From contig NZ_CP036401.1 in NCBI RefSeq assembly GCF_004322755.1, positions 2,542,001-2,606,000 on the forward strand: 64,000 bases of DNA. Direction: 5' to 3'. The DNA comes from Pseudoduganella albidiflava (GTDB taxonomy: Bacteria; Pseudomonadota; Gammaproteobacteria; Burkholderiales; Burkholderiaceae_D). The notes beneath the pieces were generated by a model. The model had not been told where the DNA came from. It searched no databases and worked only from the letters and a program-made list of their open reading frames with translations. Below, piece by piece: positions 29,001 to 37,667 of the stretch; position 1 is the first letter of the stretch, and each line of letters starts with the position of its first letter. Position numbers and translations under genes: made by a program.

Positions 29001-31232
29001 TCAGCGGGCGAGCCGGAACCCTACCCGCGGATCGGCATCGGCGCGATTACCCCATGTTCGCGCGATGGGACGGACATCCGCTTCCGGAGAGTCGAACGCT
29101 CCCCCTTTCTGGACCTTCTTCTGGCAAGCCGCGCTTTCCCCGGCATCGGGCTTGCTGGGCGCATCGGCGTGGCTGCCGTGCCAGCAGCTGTCCACCCACT
29201 CGTACACGTTGCCGACCATGTCGTGCAGGCCGCGGCTGTCCTTGAAGCTGCCCACCGGGGCCGGCCCGCTGATCGGCAACGGGCTGGCACACTGGCCGCA
29301 ATGGGCATTGCCTTCGCCGATCACGTCGCCCCAGGGGAAGGTGGTGGCGGCGCCGCCGCGGGCGGCGTGTTCCCATTCCGCTTCCGTGGGCAGGCGATAG
29401 GGGGTGCCCGTCTTGTCCGACAGCCAGCCGATGTACTGCCGGGCCGCATCCCAGCTCACGTTCGTCACCGGCAGCTTGCCGTCGGCCGCCGCCCCGCCGG
29501 CGGGTGCCTTGCAGGCCCCGTCGTCCACGCACAGCTGCCAGTCCTGCACGGAGACTTCGCGCGCCGCGATCTCGAACGGCGCGAGCGTGGCGGCGACGGC
29601 GCCGAATTCCTCGGCGGCCGCGTTCGGATCGTTCGGCATCGCGCCCATCCGGTAAGAGCCGCCCGCCACCGCCACCATGACCGGGCAGGCGGGCGTGCCA
29701 TCGGCCAGCTTCAGCGGGCAGGCCGGGGGAACGGGCGCGACTGGCAGTGCGACCGGCGTGGCGGCAGCCGGCGGCGCCACCGCCGTGGGCACGGCCGCCG
29801 CCTGCACGGCTGGCGGCAGCTGCTCGTCGCGCGGCCACAGCAACGCCGCGCCCAGCGCCAGCAACGCCAGGCCCCCGCCCGCGATAAAGGCGACCGGGCG
29901 CTTCTTCGGCTGGACCGGCTCGCTGGCGGGCGGCTCCATGGCTGGCGGCATGATGGTTGGCGGCACCGTGGCAGGCGGCGCTGGCGGTTCCTCCGGCGCG
30001 GCGGGCGGGCCGCGCCGCACGCTGCCGTGCGGATGGGTGGGGATGACGGTGACTTCCAGGTCTTGCACGGGCGCGGCGGGGCGGCTGGTCGGGTGGATCG
30101 ACACGGGCGGCAAGGACTGGCCGGTCGTTGCGGGACCCGTCGCGGCGGGTTCCGTCGCTGGCGGCCCTGCGGGCTGGCGGCTGGCCGGAGCGGCGCCCGT
30201 CAGCGCCGTGGCGGCAGCGCGGCCTGTTGCGGGAGGCCCCGCCAGCCCGCCATGACTGCCGGCTCCCGGCGGGGCGATGGTGGTACTGCCTCCCGTATCG
30301 CTGCCGGGCGGCAGTCCCAGCATGGCGCGGAACTGCGCCACGCTTTGCGGCCGCTGCTCGGGCCGCACGCTGAGCGCGGCGTCGAGCGCCAGCAGGAACG
30401 GCACGCTGAAGCCTTCCGGCGCGGTGACGGACAGCGGCACCAGCGAATCCGATACCAGGCGCGACATCGCGGCGGGCGGCACCTTGCCGGTGATGATGTA
30501 GTAAACCACCGCCGCCAGCGCATACAGGTCGGTCCACGGCCCCTGGCTGATATTGGTCATCTCGCCGTATTGTTCGATCGGCGCGAAGCCCGGCTTGAGG
30601 ATGACGGTCAGCGCCTGCGTCATGTCGCCGATCACGCGGCGCGCGGCGCCGAAGTCGAGCAGCACCGGCTTGCGGCGCTCCAGCATCAGGATGTTGTCCG
30701 GCGCGATATCGCGGTGGTAGCACTGCTTGGCGTGCAGGACCTGCAGCGCATCGAGCACGTCGCCGAGGAAGTTCTTCAGCCAGGCCTCGTCGGCCCACGT
30801 GTGGTAGTCGTCCTTGAGCATCTGCTTCAAGGTCGGCGCGTCGTAGAACGGCATCGCCATGTAGCCGGTGCCGTTGGCTTCCCAGAAGCGGTATACCTTC
30901 ACCAGCGACGCGTGGTCGAACTTGGCCAGCAGCTGCGCTTCCTTGACGAAGCTCTGCAAGCCCAGCATGAAGGTTTCGGCGTAGTTCTCGGAAAGGATGG
31001 TGACGTGGGTATCGTCCCTTCCGGCGAATGCGGCCGGCATGTATTCCTTGAGGGCGACATCGCGCCCGAGCACGTGGTCGCGTGCCAGGTACACGATGCC
31101 GAATCCGCCCTGGCCGATGACGCCGGTGATTTCGAATTCGCCGAGCCGGGTGCCCACGGGGAGCGCGTTCGACAGCACGCGGCGCGGTGCAACGGAGGTA
31201 CGTTCGGTGTCGCTGCTGTGCTGTTCGCTCAT
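29001..31232 (-). CDS. Ser/Thr protein kinase with C-terminal FGE-sulfatase (SUMF1) domain
   Basis: 743 residues, start ATG 31232. Kinase domain about 30-305: G-loop GQGGFG (40-45), Lys62 in VALKEYMP, HRD at 173-175 in CYHRDIAPDN, DFG at 193-195. A Pro/Ala-rich linker and one membrane helix (about 447-466) follow, then an exported formylglycine-generating-enzyme-like domain (about 510-743; RLPTEAEWEHAARGG, VGNVYEWVDSCWHG, GGAFDSPEADVRPIAR). This matches PpkA-type T6SS kinases in plan. Divergent from tssA across 562 bp; a paralogous kinase with a different output domain lies at 57860-59572. Confidence 0.88.
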   Translation of the reverse strand: MSEQHSSDTERTSVAPRRVLSNALPVGTRLGEFEITGVIGQGGFGIVYLARDHVLGRDVALKEYMPAAFAGRDDTHVTILSENYAETFMLGLQSFVKEAQLLAKFDHASLVKVYRFWEANGTGYMAMPFYDAPTLKQMLKDDYHTWADEAWLKNFLGDVLDALQVLHAKQCYHRDIAPDNILMLERRKPVLLDFGAARRVIGDMTQALTVILKPGFAPIEQYGEMTNISQGPWTDLYALAAVVYYIITGKVPPAAMSRLVSDSLVPLSVTAPEGFSVPFLLALDAALSVRPEQRPQSVAQFRAMLGLPPGSDTGGSTTIAPPGAGSHGGLAGPPATGRAAATALTGAAPASRQPAGPPATEPAATGPATTGQSLPPVSIHPTSRPAAPVQDLEVTVIPTHPHGSVRRGPPAAPEEPPAPPATVPPTIMPPAMEPPASEPVQPKKRPVAFIAGGGLALLALGAALLWPRDEQLPPAVQAAAVPTAVAPPAAATPVALPVAPVPPACPLKLADGTPACPVMVAVAGGSYRMGAMPNDPNAAAEEFGAVAATLAPFEIAAREVSVQDWQLCVDDGACKAPAGGAAADGKLPVTNVSWDAARQYIGWLSDKTGTPYRLPTEAEWEHAARGGAATTFPWGDVIGEGNAHCGQCASPLPISGPAPVGSFKDSRGLHDMVGNVYEWVDSCWHGSHADAPSKPDAGESAACQKKVQKGGAFDSPEADVRPIARTWGNRADADPRVGFRLAR

Positions 31233-31794
31233 GATGGTGCGGACGATATGACGCTGACGATGAGGCTGACGATGAGACTGGCAATGACACCGGCTACGAA
31301 GCTGGCCGGATGAGAACCCGTGCCTGGAACCAGCGTCCGGCGCGCCTTGCAGGGGCGCGAACAATGTCCGTTTGATCATACACTCGTGCCCCCGTGAAAG
31401 CGACAAACGGGCCCGCTTGTGCAAAAAATCCACACTCCGGCCGGCGATGAAAAAAAAGATCAACATGTGCGCCGGGCAGTTCTAGAATTGGCAAGGACGG
31501 GGAAGTGCCGTTTCGACAAAGGCGAACTCCCTCGCGTGCGGAAAGCCACCGTTAAGCGCCTTCCGAGCAACGCAGGCAAGCAAGCAAGCAGGCAAGCAAG
31601 CAAGCAAGCAGGCAAGCAGGCAAGCAAGCAAGCAGGCAAAGCAGGCACGCGCGTCACCTCAGTCACATCACGAAGAGTCCGCCCTTCGCAAGCATCGACG
31701 GCCGCCAACGCAACGGCCCCGGTCCGCGGCGCCCGCCCCGGACCGGCATGGATGCAACCCTGCGGACATTCTGTCAAACGCGAAGGAGTTCTTT
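31233..31794. promoter_or_regulatory. Divergent control region between T6SS kinase and tssA
   Basis: 562 bp without a credible gene. It must hold promoters for both the minus-strand kinase operon and the plus-strand tss operon. I could not place a convincing sigma70 or sigma54 promoter: a TTGGCA near 31490 lacks a properly spaced GC. The region ends with AAGGAG at 31783-31788 before the GTG of tssA and contains the tetranucleotide tract described separately. Confidence 0.4.
31572..31647. repeat. GCAA/GCAG tetranucleotide tract upstream of tssA
   Basis: Seventeen uninterrupted four-base units of the form GCAR from 31572 to 31639, then one extra A and a further GCAG. The tract lies about 150 bp before the tssA start. 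Such short tandem repeats are prone to slipped-strand length change and can alter promoter spacing. Confidence 0.85.
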
Positions 31795-32868
31795 GTGCTT
31801 GATGTGGACGCCCTGCTGGCCCCGGTCGAGGGCCCGTCGCCCTGCGGCCCCTACCTCGAATACGAGCCGATCGACGAGCTCGAGCGTTTTGCCGCCGGCA
31901 AGGGCGAGCAGCGGCTGGGCGATGTCGTCGTTCCCGCGGAAGAGCCCGACTGGTCGGCGGTGCGCGACCGCTCCGTGGAACTCTTCAAGTCCACCAAGGA
32001 CCTGCGGGTTGCCGTGCTGCTGACGAGGGCGCTGGTGCGCACCGCCCAGCTCGCCGGACTGGCGGAGGGACTGGCACTGGTGCACGGGCTGCTCGACCGT
32101 TACTGGGATGGTGTCCATCCGCCGCTGGCGATCGACGGCGAGCACGACCCCCACGTGCGCATGAACGTACTGGCCACCCTGGCCGATCACGGCGGGCTGG
32201 TGCGCGATGTGCGCAACGCCTGGCTGGTGCCCGGCGCGCCGCTGGTGCGCGTGACCGTGCGCGAAGCACTGGTCGCGGCGGGCAAGCAGCCGCCGGCCCA
32301 GGGCGAAACCGTGCGCGCCATCGCCGGTATCGCCGCCGCGATAGCGGCGTCGGTGGACAAGAACCGCGCCAACCTGCAAGGCGTCGTCACGAGCCTGCGG
32401 CTGGCCAGGGCCATCGTGCGGCTGGTGCAGGGCAAGGAAGAGCCGGACGTGACGCTCAACCTGGCTGCGCTGGTCGACACGCTGGCGGGTGTCGCGCCGC
32501 TGTGCGAAAGCGCCATCGGCACATCGGCGGCCGGCCAGGGAATGCATGTGCAAGGCACGTCCGCGGATGGTACGCCCATGAATGGTACGCCCATGAATGG
32601 CACGGCCCCGAATGGCGCCCAGGGCGGGGCGGCGAATGGCCATGGCTGGCATGGCGAAGTCCTCAACCGCGAGGAAGCCATTCGGCAGCTCGACAGCATT
32701 TGCAGCTTCTTCGAGCGTACCGAACCCGGCAATCCCGCACCCCTGTTCATCCGGCGCGGCCAGCGCATGCTGAACAAGAGCTTCGTCGACATCATCCGCG
32801 AACTCGCGCCCGACAGCCTGAACCGTATTGAAGACATCGCCGGCCTGAAGAAGGGCGATGCCAAGTAA
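31795..32868 (+). CDS. tssA: T6SS protein TssA (ImpA)
   Basis: 357 residues from a GTG start with AAGGAG seven bases upstream. The ImpA_N domain (about 1-130) is clear: LDVDALLAPVEGPSPCGPYL, EEPDWSAVRDRSVEL, KSTKDLRVAVLLTRAL and GLLDRYWDGVHPPLAIDGE. A low-complexity Gly/Asn/Thr linker near 250-285 leads to the C-terminal EAIRQLDSICSFFERTEPGN and PLFIRRGQRMLNKSFVDII. TssA coordinates baseplate priming and sheath polymerisation. It is the first gene of the long T6SS operon. Confidence 0.93.
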   Translation: MLDVDALLAPVEGPSPCGPYLEYEPIDELERFAAGKGEQRLGDVVVPAEEPDWSAVRDRSVELFKSTKDLRVAVLLTRALVRTAQLAGLAEGLALVHGLLDRYWDGVHPPLAIDGEHDPHVRMNVLATLADHGGLVRDVRNAWLVPGAPLVRVTVREALVAAGKQPPAQGETVRAIAGIAAAIAASVDKNRANLQGVVTSLRLARAIVRLVQGKEEPDVTLNLAALVDTLAGVAPLCESAIGTSAAGQGMHVQGTSADGTPMNGTPMNGTAPNGAQGGAANGHGWHGEVLNREEAIRQLDSICSFFERTEPGNPAPLFIRRGQRMLNKSFVDIIRELAPDSLNRIEDIAGLKKGDAK

Positions 32869-32955
32869 GCCGCCGGGCGTGCAGCGCCGGCGATCGCAGG
32901 AACGGACCATGGCCTGCCGCAGGCTGTCCGATTGTTCATCCGGGAGAAATCGATC

Positions 32956-33495
32956 ATGGCAGACAGCAGTCAGAAATTCATCGCCCGCAACCGGGCGCCG
33001 CGCGTGCAGATCGAATACGACGTCGAACTGTACGGGGCCGAGAAGGCGATCCAGTTGCCGTTCGTGATGGGCGTGCTGGCGGACCTGTCCGGCAAGCCGA
33101 AGGAAGCGCTGCCGCCCGTGCCGGAGCGGGGCTTCCTGGAAGTCGATGTCGACAATTTCAACAGCCGCATGAAGGCGATCGCGCCGCGCGTGGCCTTCCA
33201 GGTGCCGAACGCGCTGACCGGCGACGGCAATATCAGCGTCGACATCACCTTCCAGAGCATGGACGATTTCTCGCCGGGCGCCATCGCGCGCAAGACGGAC
33301 GGCCTGAAGGAATTGCTGGAAGCGCGCCAGCAGCTGTCGAACCTGATGACCTTCATGGATGGCAAGACCAAGGCGGAAGAACTGATCGCGAAGGTGCTGA
33401 ACAACCCCGATTTGCTGAAGTCGCTTGCGGCCAGCCCGAAGCCGCCCGCGGCGGGCGAGGCGGCGGCCGGCGCGCCGGACGGCACGCCACCCTGA
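32956..33495 (+). CDS. tssB: T6SS contractile sheath small subunit TssB
   Basis: 179 residues from the ATG at 32956 with GGGAGAA upstream. Family hallmarks: SSQKFIARNRAPRVQIEYDV, the LPFVMGVLADLSG motif, and DITFQSMDDFSPGAIARK. The C-terminus carries a helix (LLEARQQLSNLMTFMDGK) that packs against TssC, and an Ala/Pro-rich tail. It forms the outer contractile sheath with TssC. Confidence 0.96.
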   Translation: MADSSQKFIARNRAPRVQIEYDVELYGAEKAIQLPFVMGVLADLSGKPKEALPPVPERGFLEVDVDNFNSRMKAIAPRVAFQVPNALTGDGNISVDITFQSMDDFSPGAIARKTDGLKELLEARQQLSNLMTFMDGKTKAEELIAKVLNNPDLLKSLAASPKPPAAGEAAAGAPDGTPP

Positions 33496-33540
33496 GCGGC
33501 GGCGCGCCAACGGCCACCGCCCGGCCCGTCGTCCGTTACG

Positions 33541-33622
33541 ACCAGCGTCATCGCCGAACAGAAGCATCGCCTACCCGCAGCATCGCCGACCAGCCGCGTC
33601 GCTGACCAGACTCATCGCTGAT
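33541..33622. repeat. Degenerate CATCGCYGACCAG repeats between tssB and tssC
   Basis: Several imperfect copies of a CATCGCnGAnCAG motif (near 33548, 33580, 33597, 33613) fill part of the 185-bp gap. No hairpin terminator is evident. It may reflect slippage or a processing/regulatory element within the operon. Confidence 0.4.
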
Positions 33623-33680
33623 CGGCCATATTGTTTGCTTGCACCTCGTCGCCTGTCACAACCAATTGGGAGCCCAGGAA

Positions 33681-35180
33681 ATGGCTGAAACCGAACAACT
33701 CGCCAAGCAGCAGCAGTTCGAAGGCGTCACGCTCGACGGTGACGACTTCGCCTCGCTGCTGCAAAAAGACTTCCGGCCCAAGAGCCCGGAAGACACGCGC
33801 GCCGTCGAGCATGCCGTGCGCACGCTGGCCGAACTGGCGCTGTCGCAGACCCAGCAGATCAGCAGCGATGCGCTGAAGGCGATCGGCCAGCTGATTGCCG
33901 AGCTCGACAAGAAGCTGACCGAGCAGGTCAACCTGATCCTGCACCATCCCGATTTGCAGAAACTCGAGGGCAGCTGGCGCGGCCTGCACTACCTGGTGAA
34001 CAACACGGAAACGGACGAGATGCTGAAGATCCGCGTGATGAACATCTCCAAGAACGACCTGGGCAAGACCCTGAAGCGCTACAAGGGCATGAGCTGGGAC
34101 CAGAGCCCGCTGTTCAAGAAGGTCTACGAGGAAGAATACGGCGTGTTCGGCGGCGAACCGTTCGCCTGCCTGGTGGGCGACTATGCGTTCGACCACAGCC
34201 CGCCGGACGTGGAACTGCTTGCCGAGATGGCGAAGATCTCGGCGGCCGCCCACGCGCCCTTCATCGCGGGTGCTTCCCCGACGGTGATGCAGATGGACTC
34301 GTGGCAGGAACTGGCCAATCCGCGCGATCTCACGAAGATCTTTTCCACGCCGTCGTATGCCTCGTGGCGTTCGCTGCGCGAATCCGACGATGCCCGCTAC
34401 ATCGGCCTGGCCATGCCACGTTTCCTGGCGCGCCTGCCCTACGGCGCCAAGACCTCCCCGGTAGAGGAATTCGACTTCGAGGAAGATACCGGCGCCGCCG
34501 ACCACAGCAGGTATACCTGGTCCAACGCCGCCTATGCGATGGCGACCAACATCAACCGCTCGTTCAAGCTGTACGGCTGGTGTTCGCGGATCCGCGGCGT
34601 GGAAGCGGGCGGCGCGGTCGAGGGCCTCCCCACGCATACCTTCCCCACCGACGACGGCGGCGTCGACATGAAATGCCCGACCGAAATCGCGATCAGCGAC
34701 CGCCGCGAGGCGGAGCTGGCGAAGAATGGCTTCATGCCGCTGGTGCACCGCAAGAATTCGGACTTTGCCGCGTTCATCGGTGCGCAGTCGCTGCAGAAGC
34801 CTTTCGAATACGACGACCCGGACGCAACCGCGAATGCCCGGCTGGCCGCGCGCCTGCCGTACCTGTTCGCATGCTGCCGCTTCGCCCACTACCTGAAGTG
34901 CATCGTGCGCGACAAGGTCGGCACGTTCAAGGAACGCGACGACATGCAGCGCTTTCTGCAGAACTGGATCATGAAGTATGTCGATGGCGATCCGGCGCAT
35001 TCCTCCGAGCTGGTGAAAGCCCGCAAGCCGCTGGCCGCCGCCGAGGTGGTGGTCCAGGAAGTGGAGGGCAATCCCGGCTATTACACGTCGAAGTTTTCGC
35101 TGCGTCCGCATTATCAGCTGGAGGGGCTGACCGTGTCACTGAGTCTGGTATCAAAGCTGCCGTCGGAGAAAGCCGCATGA
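33681..35180 (+). CDS. tssC: T6SS contractile sheath large subunit TssC
   Basis: 499 residues from the ATG at 33681 (GGGAGCCCAGGAA upstream). Typical TssC/VipB sequence: VNLILHHPDLQKLEGSWRGL, KDLGKTLKR-like segment, YGVFGGEPFACLVGDYAFDH, PRFLARLPYG, AYAMATNINRSFKLYGWCS and the C-terminal NPGYYTSKFSLRPHYQLEGL. Together with TssB it builds the sheath around the Hcp tube; ClpV later disassembles it. Confidence 0.97.
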   Translation: MAETEQLAKQQQFEGVTLDGDDFASLLQKDFRPKSPEDTRAVEHAVRTLAELALSQTQQISSDALKAIGQLIAELDKKLTEQVNLILHHPDLQKLEGSWRGLHYLVNNTETDEMLKIRVMNISKNDLGKTLKRYKGMSWDQSPLFKKVYEEEYGVFGGEPFACLVGDYAFDHSPPDVELLAEMAKISAAAHAPFIAGASPTVMQMDSWQELANPRDLTKIFSTPSYASWRSLRESDDARYIGLAMPRFLARLPYGAKTSPVEEFDFEEDTGAADHSRYTWSNAAYAMATNINRSFKLYGWCSRIRGVEAGGAVEGLPTHTFPTDDGGVDMKCPTEIAISDRREAELAKNGFMPLVHRKNSDFAAFIGAQSLQKPFEYDDPDATANARLAARLPYLFACCRFAHYLKCIVRDKVGTFKERDDMQRFLQNWIMKYVDGDPAHSSELVKARKPLAAAEVVVQEVEGNPGYYTSKFSLRPHYQLEGLTVSLSLVSKLPSEKAA

Positions 35181-35225
35181 GCCGGCGGCCCGATGTTCTG
35201 AAGGGGTGATGAAAAGGAGATGACC

Positions 35226-35711
35226 ATGGCTGTCGATATGTTTTTGAAGCTGGACGATGTCAAGGGCGAGTCCCGTGACAGCAAGCACAAGGAAGAAATC
35301 GATGTGCTGGCGTGGAGCTGGGGGCTGGCCCAGTCGGGCACCATGCATACCGCGCAGGGCGGCGGTTCGGGCAAGGCCAGCGTGCAGGACCTGTCGCTGA
35401 CGAAGTACGTCGACAAGGCGTCGCCGAACCTGGTAATGGCGACCTGCAGCGGCAAGCACTACAAGGAAGCCACCCTGGTGGTGCGCAAGGCGGGCGGCGA
35501 TGCGCCGCTGGAATACCTGAAGCTCACGCTGAAGAAGGTGCTGGTCTCCTCGGTCAGCACCGGCGGCAGTGGCGGCGAGGACAAGCTGACCGAGAACGTG
35601 ACGCTCAACTTCGCCGAGTTCAAGCTGGAATACTTCCCGCAGAAGGAGGACGGCTCCGGCGATGCCGCAATCGAGGCCGCGTGGCACATCGCGGAGAACG
35701 CCAAGGTCTGA
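35226..35711 (+). CDS. hcp: T6SS tube protein Hcp (TssD), first copy
   Basis: 161 residues starting MAVDMFLKLDDVKGESRD at 35226; AAGGAG six bases before the upstream in-frame ATG supports this one. Hcp1-type features: KEEIDVLAWSWGLAQSG, SVQDLSLTKYVDKASPNL, a central AGGDAPLEYLKLTLKKV and the C-terminal LNFAEFKLEYFPQ. It forms stacked hexameric rings, the inner tube, and is the main secreted hallmark of an active T6SS. A second Hcp gene follows after 4 bp. Confidence 0.96.
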   Translation: MAVDMFLKLDDVKGESRDSKHKEEIDVLAWSWGLAQSGTMHTAQGGGSGKASVQDLSLTKYVDKASPNLVMATCSGKHYKEATLVVRKAGGDAPLEYLKLTLKKVLVSSVSTGGSGGEDKLTENVTLNFAEFKLEYFPQKEDGSGDAAIEAAWHIAENAKV

Positions 35712-35715
35712 TGGC

Positions 35716-36207
35716 ATGGCTCTCGGCGACATGTTCCTCAAGATCGATGGCGCCCGGCAGGGCGCCATCAAGGGGGAAGCACAGGATGCGTCGCACCGCG
35801 ACGAAATCGACCTGCTGGGCTGGTCATGGGGAATGCAGGGCAATTTCATCCATGGCCAGGCCGCCGGCAAGACAACCGTGCAGGAACTGAAGGCGGTCAA
35901 GCGGGTCGACCGTGCCACCACGGCGCTGATGTCGGCGCTGCGCAGCAACGAATTGCTGAAGGAAGTGGTGCTGACCGTGCGCAAGGCGGGCGGCCCCGAA
36001 GCGGTGGAGTACCTGCGGATCCGCCTGGAAAAGGCCCGGATCACGGCCATCGCCACGGCGTCCGGCACGTTCGCGGGCATCCCCGAGCTGAACGAGGAGG
36101 TCAGCATCGCCTTCAGCAAGCTTGCCGTGGAATACCTGCCGCAGGGCGCCGACGGCGCAGCGCGCGGCATCACCTCGTTCGAGATGGATCTCTACGAAGG
36201 CCAGTGA
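35716..36207 (+). CDS. hcp: T6SS tube protein Hcp (TssD), divergent second copy
   Basis: 163 residues, ATG at 35716. The same fold pattern is present (MALGDMFLKIDGARQGAIKG, RDEIDLLGWSWGMQGNF, TVQELKAVKRVDRATTALM, VEYLRIRLEKARI, VSIAFSKLAVEYLPQ). It differs strongly from the first copy in the loop regions. Tandem, unequal Hcp genes suggest that the tube subunits may be specialised or mixed, possibly for cargo. Its TGA overlaps the ATG of the small Q-rich frame. Confidence 0.92.
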   Translation: MALGDMFLKIDGARQGAIKGEAQDASHRDEIDLLGWSWGMQGNFIHGQAAGKTTVQELKAVKRVDRATTALMSALRSNELLKEVVLTVRKAGGPEAVEYLRIRLEKARITAIATASGTFAGIPELNEEVSIAFSKLAVEYLPQGADGAARGITSFEMDLYEGQ

Positions 36208-36326
36208 TGGATCAGCAAACGCAGCAGCAAACGCAGCAGCAAGCACAACAGCAGGCGCGGCAGAGAACGCGGCGGAAAACGCGGCAACGAGCCGGGCGGG
36301 CGGCAGGTAACCCGGGGCAGCCATGA
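36207..36326 (+). CDS. Possible Q/R-rich 39-residue leader peptide between hcp and tagJ
   Basis: The ATG overlaps the hcp stop (TGATG) and its own TGA overlaps the tagJ ATG (ATGA). The frame therefore couples the two genes exactly. The peptide begins MDQQTQQQTQQQAQQQARQR, with CAGCAAACG-type DNA repeats, and continues Arg/Gly-rich. It may be a non-functional spacer created by repeat expansion; translational coupling is the best argument that it is translated. Confidence 0.35.
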   Translation: MDQQTQQQTQQQAQQQARQRTRRKTRQRAGRAAGNPGQP

Positions 36327-37144
36327 ACGGGCTCGCGGCGGCCGAGGAAAGCCTGCGCGACGGCGATCCCGGCATGGCGCTGCAGCAACTGCAGGCACTG
36401 GTGCGCAATGCGCCGGGCGATCCGAAGCTGCGCATCTTCCTGTTCCAGCTCCTTGCCGTGCTGGGGCAGTGGGAGCGCGCGCTCACCCAACTGGGCGTTG
36501 CTGCCGAGCTCGACGCGTCCGCGCTGGCGATGCGGGAAATGTACGGCGCGGCGGTCCGGTGCGAGGTGCAGCGCGCCCGGGTCTTCGAAGGCGGCGCCGC
36601 GCCGATGGTCCTGGGCCAGCCCGAACAGTGGCTGGCCCTGCTCATCGAATCGCTGCTGATGGCGGGGCAGGGCCGGCAGGAAGGCGCCGCCGCGCTGCGC
36701 CGCCGCGCGTACGACGAAGCCGCCCCATCCGGCGGCACCATCGACGGTACGCCGTTCGCGTGGATCGCGGACGGCGATTCGCGCCTGGGCCCCGTGCTCG
36801 AAGCGATCATCGACGGCAAGTATTACTGGGTGCCGTTCACCCGCTTCAGCGAGATCGCCATCGAGGCTCCGGAAGACCTGCGCGACGCCGTATGGATGCC
36901 GGCGCACCTGCGTTTCGCCAATGGCGGCGAGACGGTCGGCCTGATACCCACCCGCTACCCGGCACTGGGCGACGACGGCCTGCTGCTGCTCAGCCGCAAA
37001 ACCGCCTGGCACGAGGCCGCGCCCGGCACGTTCCATGGCCTGGGGCAGCGCATGTTCGTCACCGACGCCGGCGAAACACCACTGATGGATATCCGCCGCA
37101 TCGTGTTCGACGCGCTGCCGGAAGGCGCGGCGGGAGAGGACTGA
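36323..37144 (+). CDS. tagJ: T6SS accessory protein TagJ (ImpE family)
   Basis: 273 residues. An N-terminal TPR-like part (EESLRDGDPGMALQQLQALV, KLRIFLFQLLAVLGQWERAL) leads into the ImpE domain (DSRLGPVLEAIIDGKYYWVPF, AVWMPAHLRFANGGETVGLI). TagJ/ImpE binds the N-terminus of TssB in species whose ClpV needs an adaptor and modulates sheath recycling. Its presence, together with the adjacent tssE, fits the Pseudomonas HSI-I-like T6SS group. Confidence 0.9.
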   Translation: MNGLAAAEESLRDGDPGMALQQLQALVRNAPGDPKLRIFLFQLLAVLGQWERALTQLGVAAELDASALAMREMYGAAVRCEVQRARVFEGGAAPMVLGQPEQWLALLIESLLMAGQGRQEGAAALRRRAYDEAAPSGGTIDGTPFAWIADGDSRLGPVLEAIIDGKYYWVPFTRFSEIAIEAPEDLRDAVWMPAHLRFANGGETVGLIPTRYPALGDDGLLLLSRKTAWHEAAPGTFHGLGQRMFVTDAGETPLMDIRRIVFDALPEGAAGED

Positions 37145-37147
37145 GCC

Positions 37148-37657
37148 ATGGCCGAGCTCACCGCCCAGGAAAGGCTGCAGCCGTCACTGCTCGACCGGCT
37201 GGTCGACCGCGAGCCGCACCGCAAGCAGGAATCGCGCGAGGGCCGCGTACTGAGCAAGGCGCAACTGCGCGAGGCCGTGCTGCGCGACCTGGGCTGGCTG
37301 TTCAACTCGGTACGGCCCGGCAACGCCGAGCTGGCGGGGCATCCCTACGCGCAGCGCTCCGTGCTGAACTTCGGCTTGCCGGCGCTGTCCGGCGAAACCG
37401 CGTCCACGCTGGACCTGCCGGGCATCGAGCGCAATATCCGGCAGGCGATCCTCGACTTCGAGCCGCGCATCACGCCCGCCTCGCTGCAGGTGGAAGCGCT
37501 GGCCGGCGCCGCGATGCTGGACCAGCACAATATCGTGAGCATCCGCATCCGGGGCCAGTTATGGGCGCAGCCGGTACCGCTGGAACTGCTGTTGCGCACG
37601 GACGTGGACCTGGAAACCGGGGCGGTCGAGATCCGCGACCTGGGCAAGGGCGCCTGA
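37148..37657 (+). CDS. tssE: T6SS baseplate protein TssE (gp25-like)
   Basis: 169 residues. gp25/TssE features: LQPSLLDRLVDREPHRKQES, LREAVLRDLGWLFNSVRP, and the characteristic SVLNFGLPALSGETAS and IERNIRQAILDFEPRI (ExR-type segment). TssE nucleates the sheath on the baseplate. It follows tagJ by 3 bp and precedes tssF by 10 bp. Confidence 0.94.
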   Translation: MAELTAQERLQPSLLDRLVDREPHRKQESREGRVLSKAQLREAVLRDLGWLFNSVRPGNAELAGHPYAQRSVLNFGLPALSGETASTLDLPGIERNIRQAILDFEPRITPASLQVEALAGAAMLDQHNIVSIRIRGQLWAQPVPLELLLRTDVDLETGAVEIRDLGKGA

Positions 37658-37667
37658 GGGCTCGCCG

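Noticed and set aside
31480..31515. Possible sigma54 -24/-12 promoter at TTGGCA
   Set aside because: No GC dinucleotide at the required spacing after GG.
31572..31647. CRISPR-like array
   Set aside because: Four-base units without spacers; simple tandem repeat only.
31419..31802. Open frame encoding KQASRQASKQAG-type repeats across the tetranucleotide tract
   Set aside because: No good start or ribosome-binding site; it overlaps the tssA start and its composition follows only from the GCAR repeat.
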